DNA of 5,003 bases. Origin: an uncultured Planctomycetaceae bacterium. GTDB lineage: Bacteria; Planctomycetota; Planctomycetia; Pirellulales; JACPPG01. Shown one piece after another: positions 1-5,003 of this stretch (the stretch's first letter is position 1; every line of letters begins with the position of its first letter). A model generated the notes under the pieces. It saw nothing but the letters and a program-made list of their open reading frames with translations. It searched no databases and was not told the DNA's origin. The DNA is taken from the NCBI GenBank assembly GCA_945957305.1, contig CAMFLN010000342.1, positions 1-5,003 of the forward strand, in the 5' to 3' direction. Made by a program: the position numbers and the translations under genes.

Positions 1-475
1 TGTAGGCGAACAGTGCCACTTTGGCGATGCCTGCTTGGCGCGTGGTCTTAGCGAACGGGATTTCCGGAATCGCCGACGGCATGCCGGGCACAGCGCCACC
101 GAGGGCCGGCAATTGAGTGGCGGGGACGCCAATCATCACGCTGCTGCTATTGGTGCCCATGACTCCGGCCCGCGCTTCCACAATGTATTTGGCGGACGCG
201 CGATCCGGTTTCAAGAGGACGCCGTTGGCGAACATCGCTTGCCGCAACGTGCTGATCAAATAATTTTGGTCAACCAGGCCAGTGAGCCGATCGGTGTCGA
301 GGAAAACCTCCTTGCCCGCGAGCGGTTGCAAGTTGATCTCGTTAACCGCTTTGTCGATTGCCGAGGACATGAGCATCTGCTCAGTGGCCGTGCGTGCCGA
401 GTCCGAGCTACGCGTCGCCCCGCAGCCCACGAGCGCCATCAAGGACAGGCTCATTGCGACGAACAAGGCGGACAC
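1..475 (-). CDS. Putative lipoprotein, DUF6655-like (partial, C-terminus off the left edge)
   Basis: Reading leftward from position 475, the frame stays open to the window edge (about 158 residues). It begins with a hydrophobic stretch ending in the lipobox ALVGC, followed by GATRSSDSARTATEQML, so the product should be exported, lipidated on that Cys and anchored in a membrane. The body contains segments such as AVNEINLQPLAGKEVFLDT and ISTLRQAMFANGVLLKPD, then KYIVEARAGVMG, and a Pro/Gly/Ala-rich part near the edge. From memory this pattern resembles the planctomycete DUF6655 family, whose function is unknown; I could not run a search. The start is uncertain. GTG at 475 gives a 17-residue signal segment without a basic n-region, ATG at 454 gives one that is too short, and TTG at 568 gives one that is long. 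No good Shine-Dalgarno is seen. A basic N-terminus lies in another frame (see findings). Confidence 0.72.
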   Translation of the reverse strand, partial: MSALFVAMSLSLMALVGCGATRSSDSARTATEQMLMSSAIDKAVNEINLQPLAGKEVFLDTDRLTGLVDQNYLISTLRQAMFANGVLLKPDRASAKYIVEARAGVMGTNSSSVMIGVPATQLPALGGAVPGMPSAIPEIPFAKTTRQAGIAKVALFAY

Positions 476-599
476 CGCTTGGAGGCGCGCAGCACTGCAA
501 CGCGCAGCCGGCCAAGGCTGCGAATCGAGCGACGTCCTGCACGCATTGCGGCGCGTACCAAAGAGCAACGGAATCTCGGCCTCGGGACCATGGAAGTGA

Positions 600-617
600 G
601 GTCGACACCTGTCGACC
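600..617. promoter_or_regulatory. Perfect 8-bp inverted repeat, possible operator or leader hairpin
   Basis: The arms GGTCGACA and TGTCGACC are exact reverse complements separated by CC. The site starts about 14 bp downstream of the transcript start predicted from the TATAAT box. It could therefore be a dimeric repressor site within the early transcribed region, or a stem-loop in the 5' leader RNA (7-bp stem with a 4-nt loop if the innermost pair is open). No regulator family is recognised from the sequence. Confidence 0.4.
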
Positions 618-637
618 GTTCCCCGAAAGGGTCGCGG

Positions 638-643
638 ATTATA
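638..643 (-). promoter_or_regulatory. Candidate -10 promoter box (TATAAT) for the lipoprotein gene
   Basis: The minus strand reads CGCTATAATCC here, a perfect sigma-70 type -10 hexamer in otherwise GC-rich DNA. The hexamer 17 bp upstream is TTTAGT, which matches the -35 consensus TTGACA poorly. The expected transcript start is near 631, giving a leader of roughly 155 nt if translation begins at 475. The perfect -10 box and its position upstream of a gene support it; the weak -35 lowers confidence. Confidence 0.45.
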
Positions 644-690
644 GCGAAAGCCCTCTGGTCACTAAACCGACATTTGGCCGGCAATGGGCA

Positions 691-705
691 GCCAGAAAAC
701 CTGGC
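691..705. repeat. Short hairpin GCCAG-AAAAC-CTGGC
   Basis: A perfect 5-bp stem encloses a 5-nt loop, in the gap after the stop codon of the exported repeat protein gene. On the minus strand it is not followed by a T-run, so it is a poor intrinsic terminator. It is recorded because it is the clearest stem between that stop codon and the lipoprotein promoter. Confidence 0.25.
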
Positions 706-810
706 GGAGAAAAAGGATCTGCGTAGCCTGGCAAGCCTAGCGAGAACGAGTGGCTAGCGCTTCCTCGTCCGCCGCGCCAGCACCGCACGATAGCACGCAC
801 AGATTAAGGA

Positions 811-2736
811 TTACTGTGCGGCTTCCGCGGCCTCGGCATAGAACAGGGTCGCTTCTTCTTGGGTCAACTTGGTATCCAGCGAAGCACAGTTCATTTCCGC
901 ACGGAAGCGGTGTGTGCCCGGCGACTCGGCCTTGGCTCTGATCTTAAACACGACCTCTTTGCCAGGATCGATCGCGCCAATAGTCCGCAACGACACCATG
1001 CCCGGCTTGATCTCGTGTTGTCCGCCGTCGACGCTCACCGGTTCAATCCCGTTGGAAAAATAGGCCGTGACGTCAATCGCCTCGGCCGTCTTTGTCCCGC
1101 GGTTGCGCACATGAATCTCATAGACGGCTTCCGTCCCCACCGCCACCGGGCCTGACGGGTCGACAACGTCCATCGCCAAATCCGCCACGGCCTGAACCTG
1201 CGTGGACATGGTCGCGGACTGCTGCAACTCGCGATCGCCGACACAATTGATTTCGACCTCGTTGGCGCCCGCCGAACGCAGCAGGCACTTCAGCGAAAGC
1301 GTAACTTCGGCGTTGGGTGCGAGCGTGGCAACAGTCCATTGCACGTTGTCCGCCCCGTCGGCGTGATTCCCGGACGAACTGCAGGAGACAAATTCCGCAC
1401 CACGGGGCATACGGCACGTCACGCGAACGTTTTGTGCCGCTGCGTTGCCAGTGTTCGTGACGTGGAACTCGTAGGCCGCTGCCGTTCCGGCGTACTGCAT
1501 CTTCGGCCCCTTCGTGGCGACCGTGAGAGCCGCACGGCGCACCGTGACTTCCTCTTCGAGCGTCGCGGTAATGTCGCCAGCGGCCTTGGCCTCGGCATGA
1601 ATCGCCACTTGTCCCGCCTGCCGGGCGATCAATTCGATTTCGATTGTTTTGCTTTCGCCGGCACGGAGTGTTCCCAGCGGATGGCTCGCCGGCGGTCCGT
1701 CGCTGGGATCAAGCGGCGCTAGGGTAATGACGACGCTTTCGGCATCTCCCGTGCCGGGGTTCGACAGCTGCAACTTGTAAGTCGATCGTTCGCCGAAGGC
1801 GACCTCTTTCGCCCCGTCCAGGCTGAGCGCCAGCTTCGGCTCTTGCACTTCGACCGTGGTCTGGCTGGCCACCGGCGCTTGAGTCCACCGCACCGCCAGG
1901 TCAAACGGTTGGCTCTTTCGGGGCACAATGTCCAGTGACAACTCTTCGTGACCTTGCGCCGTCAACGTGCTGAGCTTCCAACAAATACCGTCCTGCGTCG
2001 GCGCCGGCTCCGTCGTGCCATTGGTCGGCTTGGCATCGACGACTTCGGCGAAATCGGGAACAGCAATCGTCACGACCACGTCGCGCGCCGACATGGCGCC
2101 GGTGTTGTTCAAAATCAATTTGAAAGTGGCCTGCTTGCCGACAGAGATTTTGCGGGGACCGAGCGTTTCGATGCTGATGCTGGGACTAGTGCTGCGCATC
2201 ACGGCGCTGTCATTGACGGCCGGCACAGCAGCGGGCGGAGCGGCCACATCCTCGTCGCGCCCGGGATTTGTCGCTCGGGCTGTGCGCATGACGCCGTCGC
2301 TGGCCGGTGTTGGCTTCGCGCCTGTGTTCGTCTGCGTGGGGGCACGCCGCATGCCCTCTCCCAAGGGAGGAGCGTGAGCGGTCGCGGTATCGTCGACGAC
2401 GCGTCGCCGGCTGGCTTGCTGCGGCTCGCGCTGCGGTGCATTACGACGCGTGGCCGGCTGAACCTCGGTTGCGCCACGATTGCGCGATGTCCCTTCTTCC
2501 TCCACGAATGGAGCGTTGTAGTCGGAATCGTCTCGCTGAGGCGCGGCATTGCGCGTCGGTTTGGGTGCAGGACGGTTGTTCGCACGATTGCCCCCGACCA
2601 GCGAGCGACCGAACTGCTCGAACCGTTGCGGCAAGGACTGCCGCGGTTCGTTGTCTTCCTGCGCCTGCACGGCCGATAACTGCAGGCAAGCGCCCACTGC
2701 GATTACGAAGACCAATAAGCGTGCTGGGGAGAGCAT
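811..2736 (-). CDS. Exported protein with four DUF11/CARDB-like repeats
   Basis: The product has 641 residues. Residues 1-25 are a signal peptide (MLSPARLLVFVIAVGACLQL, then SAVQA), with likely cleavage at AQA|QE. Residues 26-185 form a Pro/Arg/Asn/Ala/Gln-rich linker that looks disordered. Four Ig-like beta repeats follow, at about 186-298, 300-400, 402-517 and 518-635. Each opens with a strand, then a pattern like FKLILNNTGAMSARDVVVTI or YEFHVTNTGNAAAQNVRVTC, the 'N-x-G, Ala/Asp, V-x-V' signature of DUF11/CARDB conserved-repeat domains. Such modules usually serve in extracellular adhesion or envelope structure; no catalytic residues or C-terminal anchor are seen, and the tail ends in YAEAAEAAQ. 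The mature part has six Cys (252, 441, 452, 484, 498, 617), four of them in repeat 3. ATG at 2736 is chosen because AGGA lies 7 nt upstream and the signal peptide begins there; an in-frame TTG at 2751 would overlap that site. Exact function is unknown. Confidence 0.88.
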   Translation of the reverse strand: MLSPARLLVFVIAVGACLQLSAVQAQEDNEPRQSLPQRFEQFGRSLVGGNRANNRPAPKPTRNAAPQRDDSDYNAPFVEEEGTSRNRGATEVQPATRRNAPQREPQQASRRRVVDDTATAHAPPLGEGMRRAPTQTNTGAKPTPASDGVMRTARATNPGRDEDVAAPPAAVPAVNDSAVMRSTSPSISIETLGPRKISVGKQATFKLILNNTGAMSARDVVVTIAVPDFAEVVDAKPTNGTTEPAPTQDGICWKLSTLTAQGHEELSLDIVPRKSQPFDLAVRWTQAPVASQTTVEVQEPKLALSLDGAKEVAFGERSTYKLQLSNPGTGDAESVVITLAPLDPSDGPPASHPLGTLRAGESKTIEIELIARQAGQVAIHAEAKAAGDITATLEEEVTVRRAALTVATKGPKMQYAGTAAAYEFHVTNTGNAAAQNVRVTCRMPRGAEFVSCSSSGNHADGADNVQWTVATLAPNAEVTLSLKCLLRSAGANEVEINCVGDRELQQSATMSTQVQAVADLAMDVVDPSGPVAVGTEAVYEIHVRNRGTKTAEAIDVTAYFSNGIEPVSVDGGQHEIKPGMVSLRTIGAIDPGKEVVFKIRAKAESPGTHRFRAEMNCASLDTKLTQEEATLFYAEAAEAAQ

Positions 2737-3007
2737 GTTTTTTTCCTGCAAGGGCGCCCTGAAAAGGCAGTTCGTCGAATGTATCGGCTAGGAGAACTTG
2801 GCGAGTTTAATCGGATTCGCGCAACGCTCCGACGGTAGCAGTGACAGCATGCGGGAAAGACGGGGGAGCCTCTCCGAGAAATCTGCGTCCGCTGTGAACA
2901 AGTCCGTTATGCCACCGTGATGGCCGCCGACGATCAGGCCTCGCACGCAGACGGCAAGCGTGACACTTGGCCGTGGGTGTTACCTCGCAGAACTGAAGTC
3001 TCGCAGC
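2737..3007. other. Non-coding leader region upstream of the exported repeat protein
   Basis: These 271 bp separate two minus-strand genes. They contain the ribosome binding site (2744-2747) and directly upstream a perfect 10-bp palindrome AGGGCGCCCT (2751-2760). A weak -10-like TACATT is read on the minus strand near 2780, without a good -35. I find no clear terminator for the 3008-3550 gene and no convincing small gene. The gap suggests separate transcription of the two genes. Confidence 0.45.
2744..2747 (-). promoter_or_regulatory. Ribosome binding site deciding the start at 2736
   Basis: The minus strand reads GCAGGAAAAAAACATG, placing AGGA seven bases before the ATG. This favours ATG at 2736 over the in-frame TTG at 2751, which would put the site inside the coding region and add five residues ahead of a normal signal peptide. 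Confidence 0.6.
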
Positions 3008-3550
3008 CTACGAGGCTTTGATCGGCTTGACGCTCGGCGTGTCGCTGGCCTCGCGAAAACTACGCGTGGCGACCATGACAAAGCTGCCCGCGACAAAACC
3101 GAGGAAGCCGCCGAGAATCGCGGCCGAGGCTCCTCCCAGCGCGATGCCTGCCAGATTTGCCGGCGTCAGGAACAATAAACCCGCCGTGCCGAGCAACCAG
3201 CCGAGTACGGCCGAAACCGCGACGATCGCGATCAACGCTCGGCCAAACCCACGACGATCACGCAACTGAGTGGCCGGAGCGCAGCGGACGACTTCGCCGG
3301 GTCGCCGCGAGGTCGTTGCATTCTCGGCCGCCGTACGGCGCGCCGAGTCGGCAATTTGGTGTGATCCAAAAGCATTCGCCACGACATGCGCGGCACCGAG
3401 GATCAAGAACCACACGATCAGCATCGACCACATCGGGCCGACGGTCTGGAACACAAGGAGTAACACGGCACATGCTGTGACGACGCTCAAGAGCGTGCGC
3501 GTGCTGAACTGCCAAGCGCCAAAGCCCTGTGACTTGTATTGATCATTCAT
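3008..3550 (-). CDS. Four-segment membrane protein of unknown function
   Basis: The product is 180 residues. Hydrophobic segments are at about 18-36 (TRTLLSVVTACAVLLLVFQ), 40-60, 105-128 and 131-160. The last is rich in small residues (GIALGGASAAILGGFLGFVA), suggesting close helix packing. A hydrophilic Arg-rich loop (about 61-101) separates the two helix pairs, and a short basic tail ends in KPIKAS. The 'QFSTRTLLSVV' segment before the first helix resembles an 'FSLRTLL' type N-terminus that I recall from many planctomycete hypothetical membrane proteins. No enzymatic or transport motif is seen. The start ATG at 3550 gives MNDQYKSQGF; there is only a weak AGG about 13 nt upstream, and a -10-like TAGAAT lies at 3577-3582 on the minus strand. 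It is divergent from the 3794-4129 gene and 271 bp from the next gene downstream. Confidence 0.75.
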   Translation of the reverse strand: MNDQYKSQGFGAWQFSTRTLLSVVTACAVLLLVFQTVGPMWSMLIVWFLILGAAHVVANAFGSHQIADSARRTAAENATTSRRPGEVVRCAPATQLRDRRGFGRALIAIVAVSAVLGWLLGTAGLLFLTPANLAGIALGGASAAILGGFLGFVAGSFVMVATRSFREASDTPSVKPIKAS

Positions 3551-3576
3551 TACGCTACTGCCTGCGGTTCCCCATC

Positions 3577-3582
3577 ATTCTA
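3577..3582 (-). promoter_or_regulatory. Weak candidate -10 box (TAGAAT) for the membrane protein gene
   Basis: TAGAAT matches the TATAAT consensus at five of six positions and lies 27 bp before the ATG at 3550. At 17 bp upstream the hexamer is AGGACG, which is not -35-like. If used, the leader would be only about 20 nt. This is a tentative call from one hexamer. Confidence 0.22.
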
Positions 3583-3588
3583 GGCATC

Positions 3589-3628
3589 TGCGGGCCGCGC
3601 GTCCTGTCCCCTAGTGATTGCGGGCCGC
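3589..3628. repeat. Direct repeat TGCGGGCCGC x2, spaced 30 bp, in a divergent promoter region
   Basis: TGCGGGCCGC occurs at 3589-3598 and again at 3619-3628, start to start 30 bp, close to three helical turns. Each copy is nearly palindromic (GCGG-G-CCGC). The pair lies between two divergent genes, about 40 bp from the start at 3550 and 166 bp from the start at 3794. A regulator bound on one DNA face could explain it, but a GC-rich background raises the odds of chance. Confidence 0.35.
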
Positions 3629-3778
3629 ACATGGGCTTGGCACAAGCCGACGCCGCGACGAGGCATTCAAGCGCGTTTCTATTTTTTTGGCGCGCCGGGA
3701 ATTCGCTTTACTTCCCAGTGGCATTTAGTTAATGTCGGCAGGCGAAGGGGACCATGGAAGGGCACTCATCCTCGATTC

Positions 3779-3783
3779 GGAGA
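3779..3783 (+). promoter_or_regulatory. Ribosome binding site for the 111-residue protein
   Basis: GGAGA lies 10 nt before the ATG at 3794, a slightly long but workable Shine-Dalgarno spacing. It supports this start over longer in-frame versions reaching back into the intergenic region. Confidence 0.45.
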
Positions 3784-3793
3784 ACCCCAGGTC

Positions 3794-4129
3794 ATGAAGA
3801 CCGAGTTGCGTGAGGCGATGACCTCTGGTGTCTACGTGGAATTCCGCGACGGAGTTGGCAATACCGTCGGTCAAGCTCTCTACACCGACTGGCGCGGCCG
3901 TCCTGTACCGGCCGTGGGCGACATGCTGGCCAGCGACGTGCCAGGCGCAAGTACCCCAAAGGCCTCGGCAAGCGCCGCAAAGCTTTCCGGCTGTGTGATC
4001 GCGCGTTACTTCGAGTTGCAGACCGAAGCCGACGGAACACCCTGCGTGTGGGTGCGGCTGATCGTCGAGGTCACCTCGGGCCGGCGCGAGCTCAAATCGC
4101 GATCCTCGGTGACTTTTTCGCGCAATTAG
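3794..4129 (+). CDS. Small conserved-looking protein of unknown function
   Basis: The product has 111 residues and begins MKTELREAMTSGVYVEFRDG. I do not recognise a named family. It has no signal peptide or membrane segment, so it is probably cytoplasmic. The pattern looks like a small beta-rich fold: strands around 12-18 (GVYVEFR) and 24-31, a turn with DWRGRPVPAVGDML (32-45), a low-complexity Ala/Ser/Pro stretch (48-62), then strands in SGCVIARYFELQ (65-76) and CVWVRLIVEV (84-93), and a basic tail with GRRELKSRSS. ATG at 3794 is chosen because GGAGA (3779-3783) lies 10-11 nt upstream; the frame stays open further upstream, but that part reads as non-coding. It is the only plus-strand gene here, divergent from the membrane protein and convergent with bioB. 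Its stop codon lies within a repeat cluster. Binding to nucleic acid or another ligand is possible but unsupported. Confidence 0.72.
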   Translation: MKTELREAMTSGVYVEFRDGVGNTVGQALYTDWRGRPVPAVGDMLASDVPGASTPKASASAAKLSGCVIARYFELQTEADGTPCVWVRLIVEVTSGRRELKSRSSVTFSRN

Positions 4130-4167
4130 CAATTAGCGAGGGTAACCTGTTCTCGCAATTAGCGAGG
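4122..4167. repeat. Three-copy GCAATTAGC(GAGG) repeat cluster
   Basis: GCAATTAGC occurs at 4122-4130, and the longer GCAATTAGCGAGG at 4129-4141 and 4155-4167. The first two copies overlap by two bases, and the first contains the TAG stop of the 3794-4129 gene. The third copy forms a stem CTCGC-AATTA-GCGAG (4152-4166), extendable to 4150-4168 with one G-U pair. The cluster lies in the 84-bp gap between convergent genes. Confidence 0.6.
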
Positions 4168-4198
4168 ACGCGTTGAGGCGCGACCGTGCACCGCGCTT
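4150..4198. terminator. Two hairpins between convergent genes, possible bidirectional terminator
   Basis: One stem is at 4150-4168 (7 bp with one G-U, loop AATTA). A second is at 4176-4198 (GCGCG/CGCGC core extended to 7 bp with one G-U, 9-nt loop containing GTGCAC). Both can fold on either strand and lie between the stops of the small plus-strand gene and bioB. Neither is followed by a U-tract, so they are not classical intrinsic terminators; transcript-end protection or factor-aided termination would be alternatives. Confidence 0.35.
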
Positions 4199-4213
4199 CA
4201 TACCTGCAACGGC

Positions 4214-5003
4214 CTACGTCGTGGCGCAAGCTGTGCGAAGAGCCGCCTCTTCGCCCTTGGTGATTTCAAAACCCATGTCCTTGATCATCCGGTAATCGGC
4301 CTCGGGCGCCTGACCTTTCGTGGTCAGGTAGTCGCCGACGAAGATGCTGTTGGCGATGTACAGTCCCAGGGGCTGCAAACTCCCCAAGTGCATCTCTCGC
4401 CCACCGGCGATGCGGATTTCGCGATCAGGATTGACGAAGCGGAACATCGCCAGAACCTTCAGGCAATAGCGCGGATTGAGTTCTCCTCGCCCGGCCAGCG
4501 GCGTACCGCCGATGGGATTGAGGAAGTTGACCGGGATCGACTCGACCTTCAGCTCGCGCAAGTGCAGCGCCATTTGCACGACGTCGGCATCCCGCTCACC
4601 CATACCGACGATGCCCCCCGAGCACAGTTCCATGCCGGCCTCGCGCACCGCCTGCAACGTCGCCACCCGGTCCGCGTAGGTGTGAGTCGAACAGATGTCG
4701 GCGTAGAACTCTTCACTGGTATTCAGATTGTGGTTGACCTTGTCGACGCCGCAATCCTTGAGCTGCTGCGCTTGCTCCGGAGTCAGCAATCCCAAGCAGG
4801 CGCAGATTTGCAAGTTGTATTTTCTCTTGATCTCGGGCACGATCGTGGTAACGGCGGCCATTTCACGTTCGTTGGGACCGCGCGCCGAGATGACGATGCA
4901 ATAGGTCTTGGCCCCATTGGCGGCCGCCATTTCTGCTCCCGCGAGCAACTTGTCGCGCGACAGCAGGTTGTAGCGCGGGATCTCGGCCTCGGAGACCTTG
5001 GAT
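4214..5003 (-). CDS. bioB: Biotin synthase BioB (N-terminus off the right edge)
   Basis: BioB is a radical-SAM enzyme that inserts sulfur into dethiobiotin to make biotin. The visible part has 262 residues; compared with the usual ~320-350, about 85-90 N-terminal residues lie beyond the edge, including the CxxxCxxC that binds the SAM [4Fe-4S] cluster. Numbering from the edge, the [2Fe-2S] cluster ligands are all present: Cys35 in TYCIV, Cys67 in ICACLG, Cys127 in LCSGGIVGMGE and Arg197 in EIRIAGGR, corresponding to Cys97, Cys128, Cys188 and Arg260 of E. coli. Other family blocks are VNHNLNTSEEFY, STHTYADR, SIPVNFLNPIGGTPL and LQPLGLYIANSIFVGDYLTT. The ICACLG and GDYLTT forms are closer to the Bacillus-type enzyme than to E. 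coli. The C-terminus ends normally, 84 bp from a convergent gene. No other biotin gene is visible. Confidence 0.96.
   Translation of the reverse strand, partial: SKVSEAEIPRYNLLSRDKLLAGAEMAAANGAKTYCIVISARGPNEREMAAVTTIVPEIKRKYNLQICACLGLLTPEQAQQLKDCGVDKVNHNLNTSEEFYADICSTHTYADRVATLQAVREAGMELCSGGIVGMGERDADVVQMALHLRELKVESIPVNFLNPIGGTPLAGRGELNPRYCLKVLAMFRFVNPDREIRIAGGREMHLGSLQPLGLYIANSIFVGDYLTTKGQAPEADYRMIKDMGFEITKGEEAALRTACATT

Larger units (their letters stand above)
476..810. other. Non-coding interval between the exported repeat protein and the lipoprotein
   Basis: This 335-bp stretch lies downstream of the 811-2736 gene and upstream of the lipoprotein, both on the minus strand. Frames crossing it give only low-complexity Arg/Pro/Ala-rich translations with no recognisable domain. 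It holds a TATAAT box (638-643), an 18-bp inverted repeat (600-617) and a short hairpin (691-705). I see no hairpin with a T-run that would serve as an intrinsic terminator after the stop at 811. Confidence 0.6.
3551..3793. other. Divergent intergenic region
   Basis: These 243 bp lie between two gene starts pointing away from each other and must hold both promoters. They contain the paired TGCGGGCCGC sites, the TAGAAT hexamer, a T-run (TATTTTTTT, about 3680-3688), a GGCGCGCC palindrome just after it, and an AT-richer patch near 3721-3733 that could hold a plus-strand -10. No strong consensus promoter is seen for the plus-strand gene. Confidence 0.45.

Noticed and set aside
35..757. 240-codon plus-strand open frame across the lipoprotein and the following gap
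   Set aside because: The translation is rich in Arg, His and Ala with no domain pattern, while the opposite strand gives a lipobox and a coherent protein. It also runs through the candidate promoter region. It is a shadow frame of GC-rich DNA.
1719..1928. Possible tandem DNA repeats within the four-repeat protein
   Set aside because: The repeats are recognisable only at protein level and are strongly diverged; I see no DNA-level tandem repeat.
2199..2585. 128-codon minus-strand frame inside the linker of the exported protein
   Set aside because: It lies in an alternative frame of the low-complexity linker, where biased composition keeps other frames open.
1948..2679. 243-codon plus-strand open frame opposite the exported repeat protein
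   Set aside because: The minus strand encodes a signal peptide and repeats over the same bases. The plus-strand translation is Arg/Ala-biased and shows no motif.
2861..2876. Hairpin-like GGAG-CCT-CTCC upstream of the exported protein gene
   Set aside because: Only a 4-bp stem, not extended by flanking pairs and with no T-run, so no support as a terminator or leader structure.
584..3760. 13-mer GGGACCATGGAAG at 584-596 and 3748-3760
   Set aside because: One shared 13-mer in 5 kb is close to chance expectation, and its flanks are unrelated.
3614..3793. 60-residue N-terminal extension of the 111-residue protein
   Set aside because: The extra part reads as GC-biased, low-quality protein, crosses the promoter region, and a ribosome binding site supports the ATG at 3794.

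Overview
This 5.0 kb window is GC-rich and reads as a stretch of chromosome from a planctomycete, probably near Pirellulales. This is inferred from protein style only: a lipoprotein resembling the planctomycete DUF6655 group, a secreted protein with DUF11/CARDB-like repeats, and a small membrane protein opening with an 'FSTRTLL'-type segment of a kind common in planctomycete hypothetical proteins. No rRNA, tRNA, insertion sequence, phage gene or CRISPR array was seen.

Layout, left to right: (1) positions 1-475, minus strand, the N-terminal part of a lipoprotein whose end lies left of the window; (2) 476-810, non-coding, with a perfect TATAAT box followed by an 18-bp inverted repeat, probably the lipoprotein's control region; (3) 811-2736, minus strand, a 641-residue exported protein with signal peptide, long disordered linker and four Ig-like repeats; (4) 2737-3007, non-coding leader region of that gene; (5) 3008-3550, minus strand, a 180-residue protein with four predicted membrane segments; (6) 3551-3793, a divergent intergenic region with a 10-bp direct repeat spaced 30 bp; (7) 3794-4129, plus strand, a 111-residue protein of unknown function; (8) 4130-4213, a convergent gap with a small repeat cluster and two hairpins; (9) 4214-5003, minus strand, biotin synthase BioB, lacking its N-terminus because the window ends.

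BioB is the only gene whose biochemistry is certain. Three of the other products look directed to the cell envelope (lipoprotein, exported repeat protein, membrane protein), but the gaps between them (about 270-335 bp) argue against one operon, and nothing here links them to biotin synthesis. I see no convincing new multi-gene system. The best leads are the control region of the lipoprotein with its awkward N-terminal reading frame, the AATTAGC repeat cluster starting in a stop codon, and the unassigned 111-residue protein.
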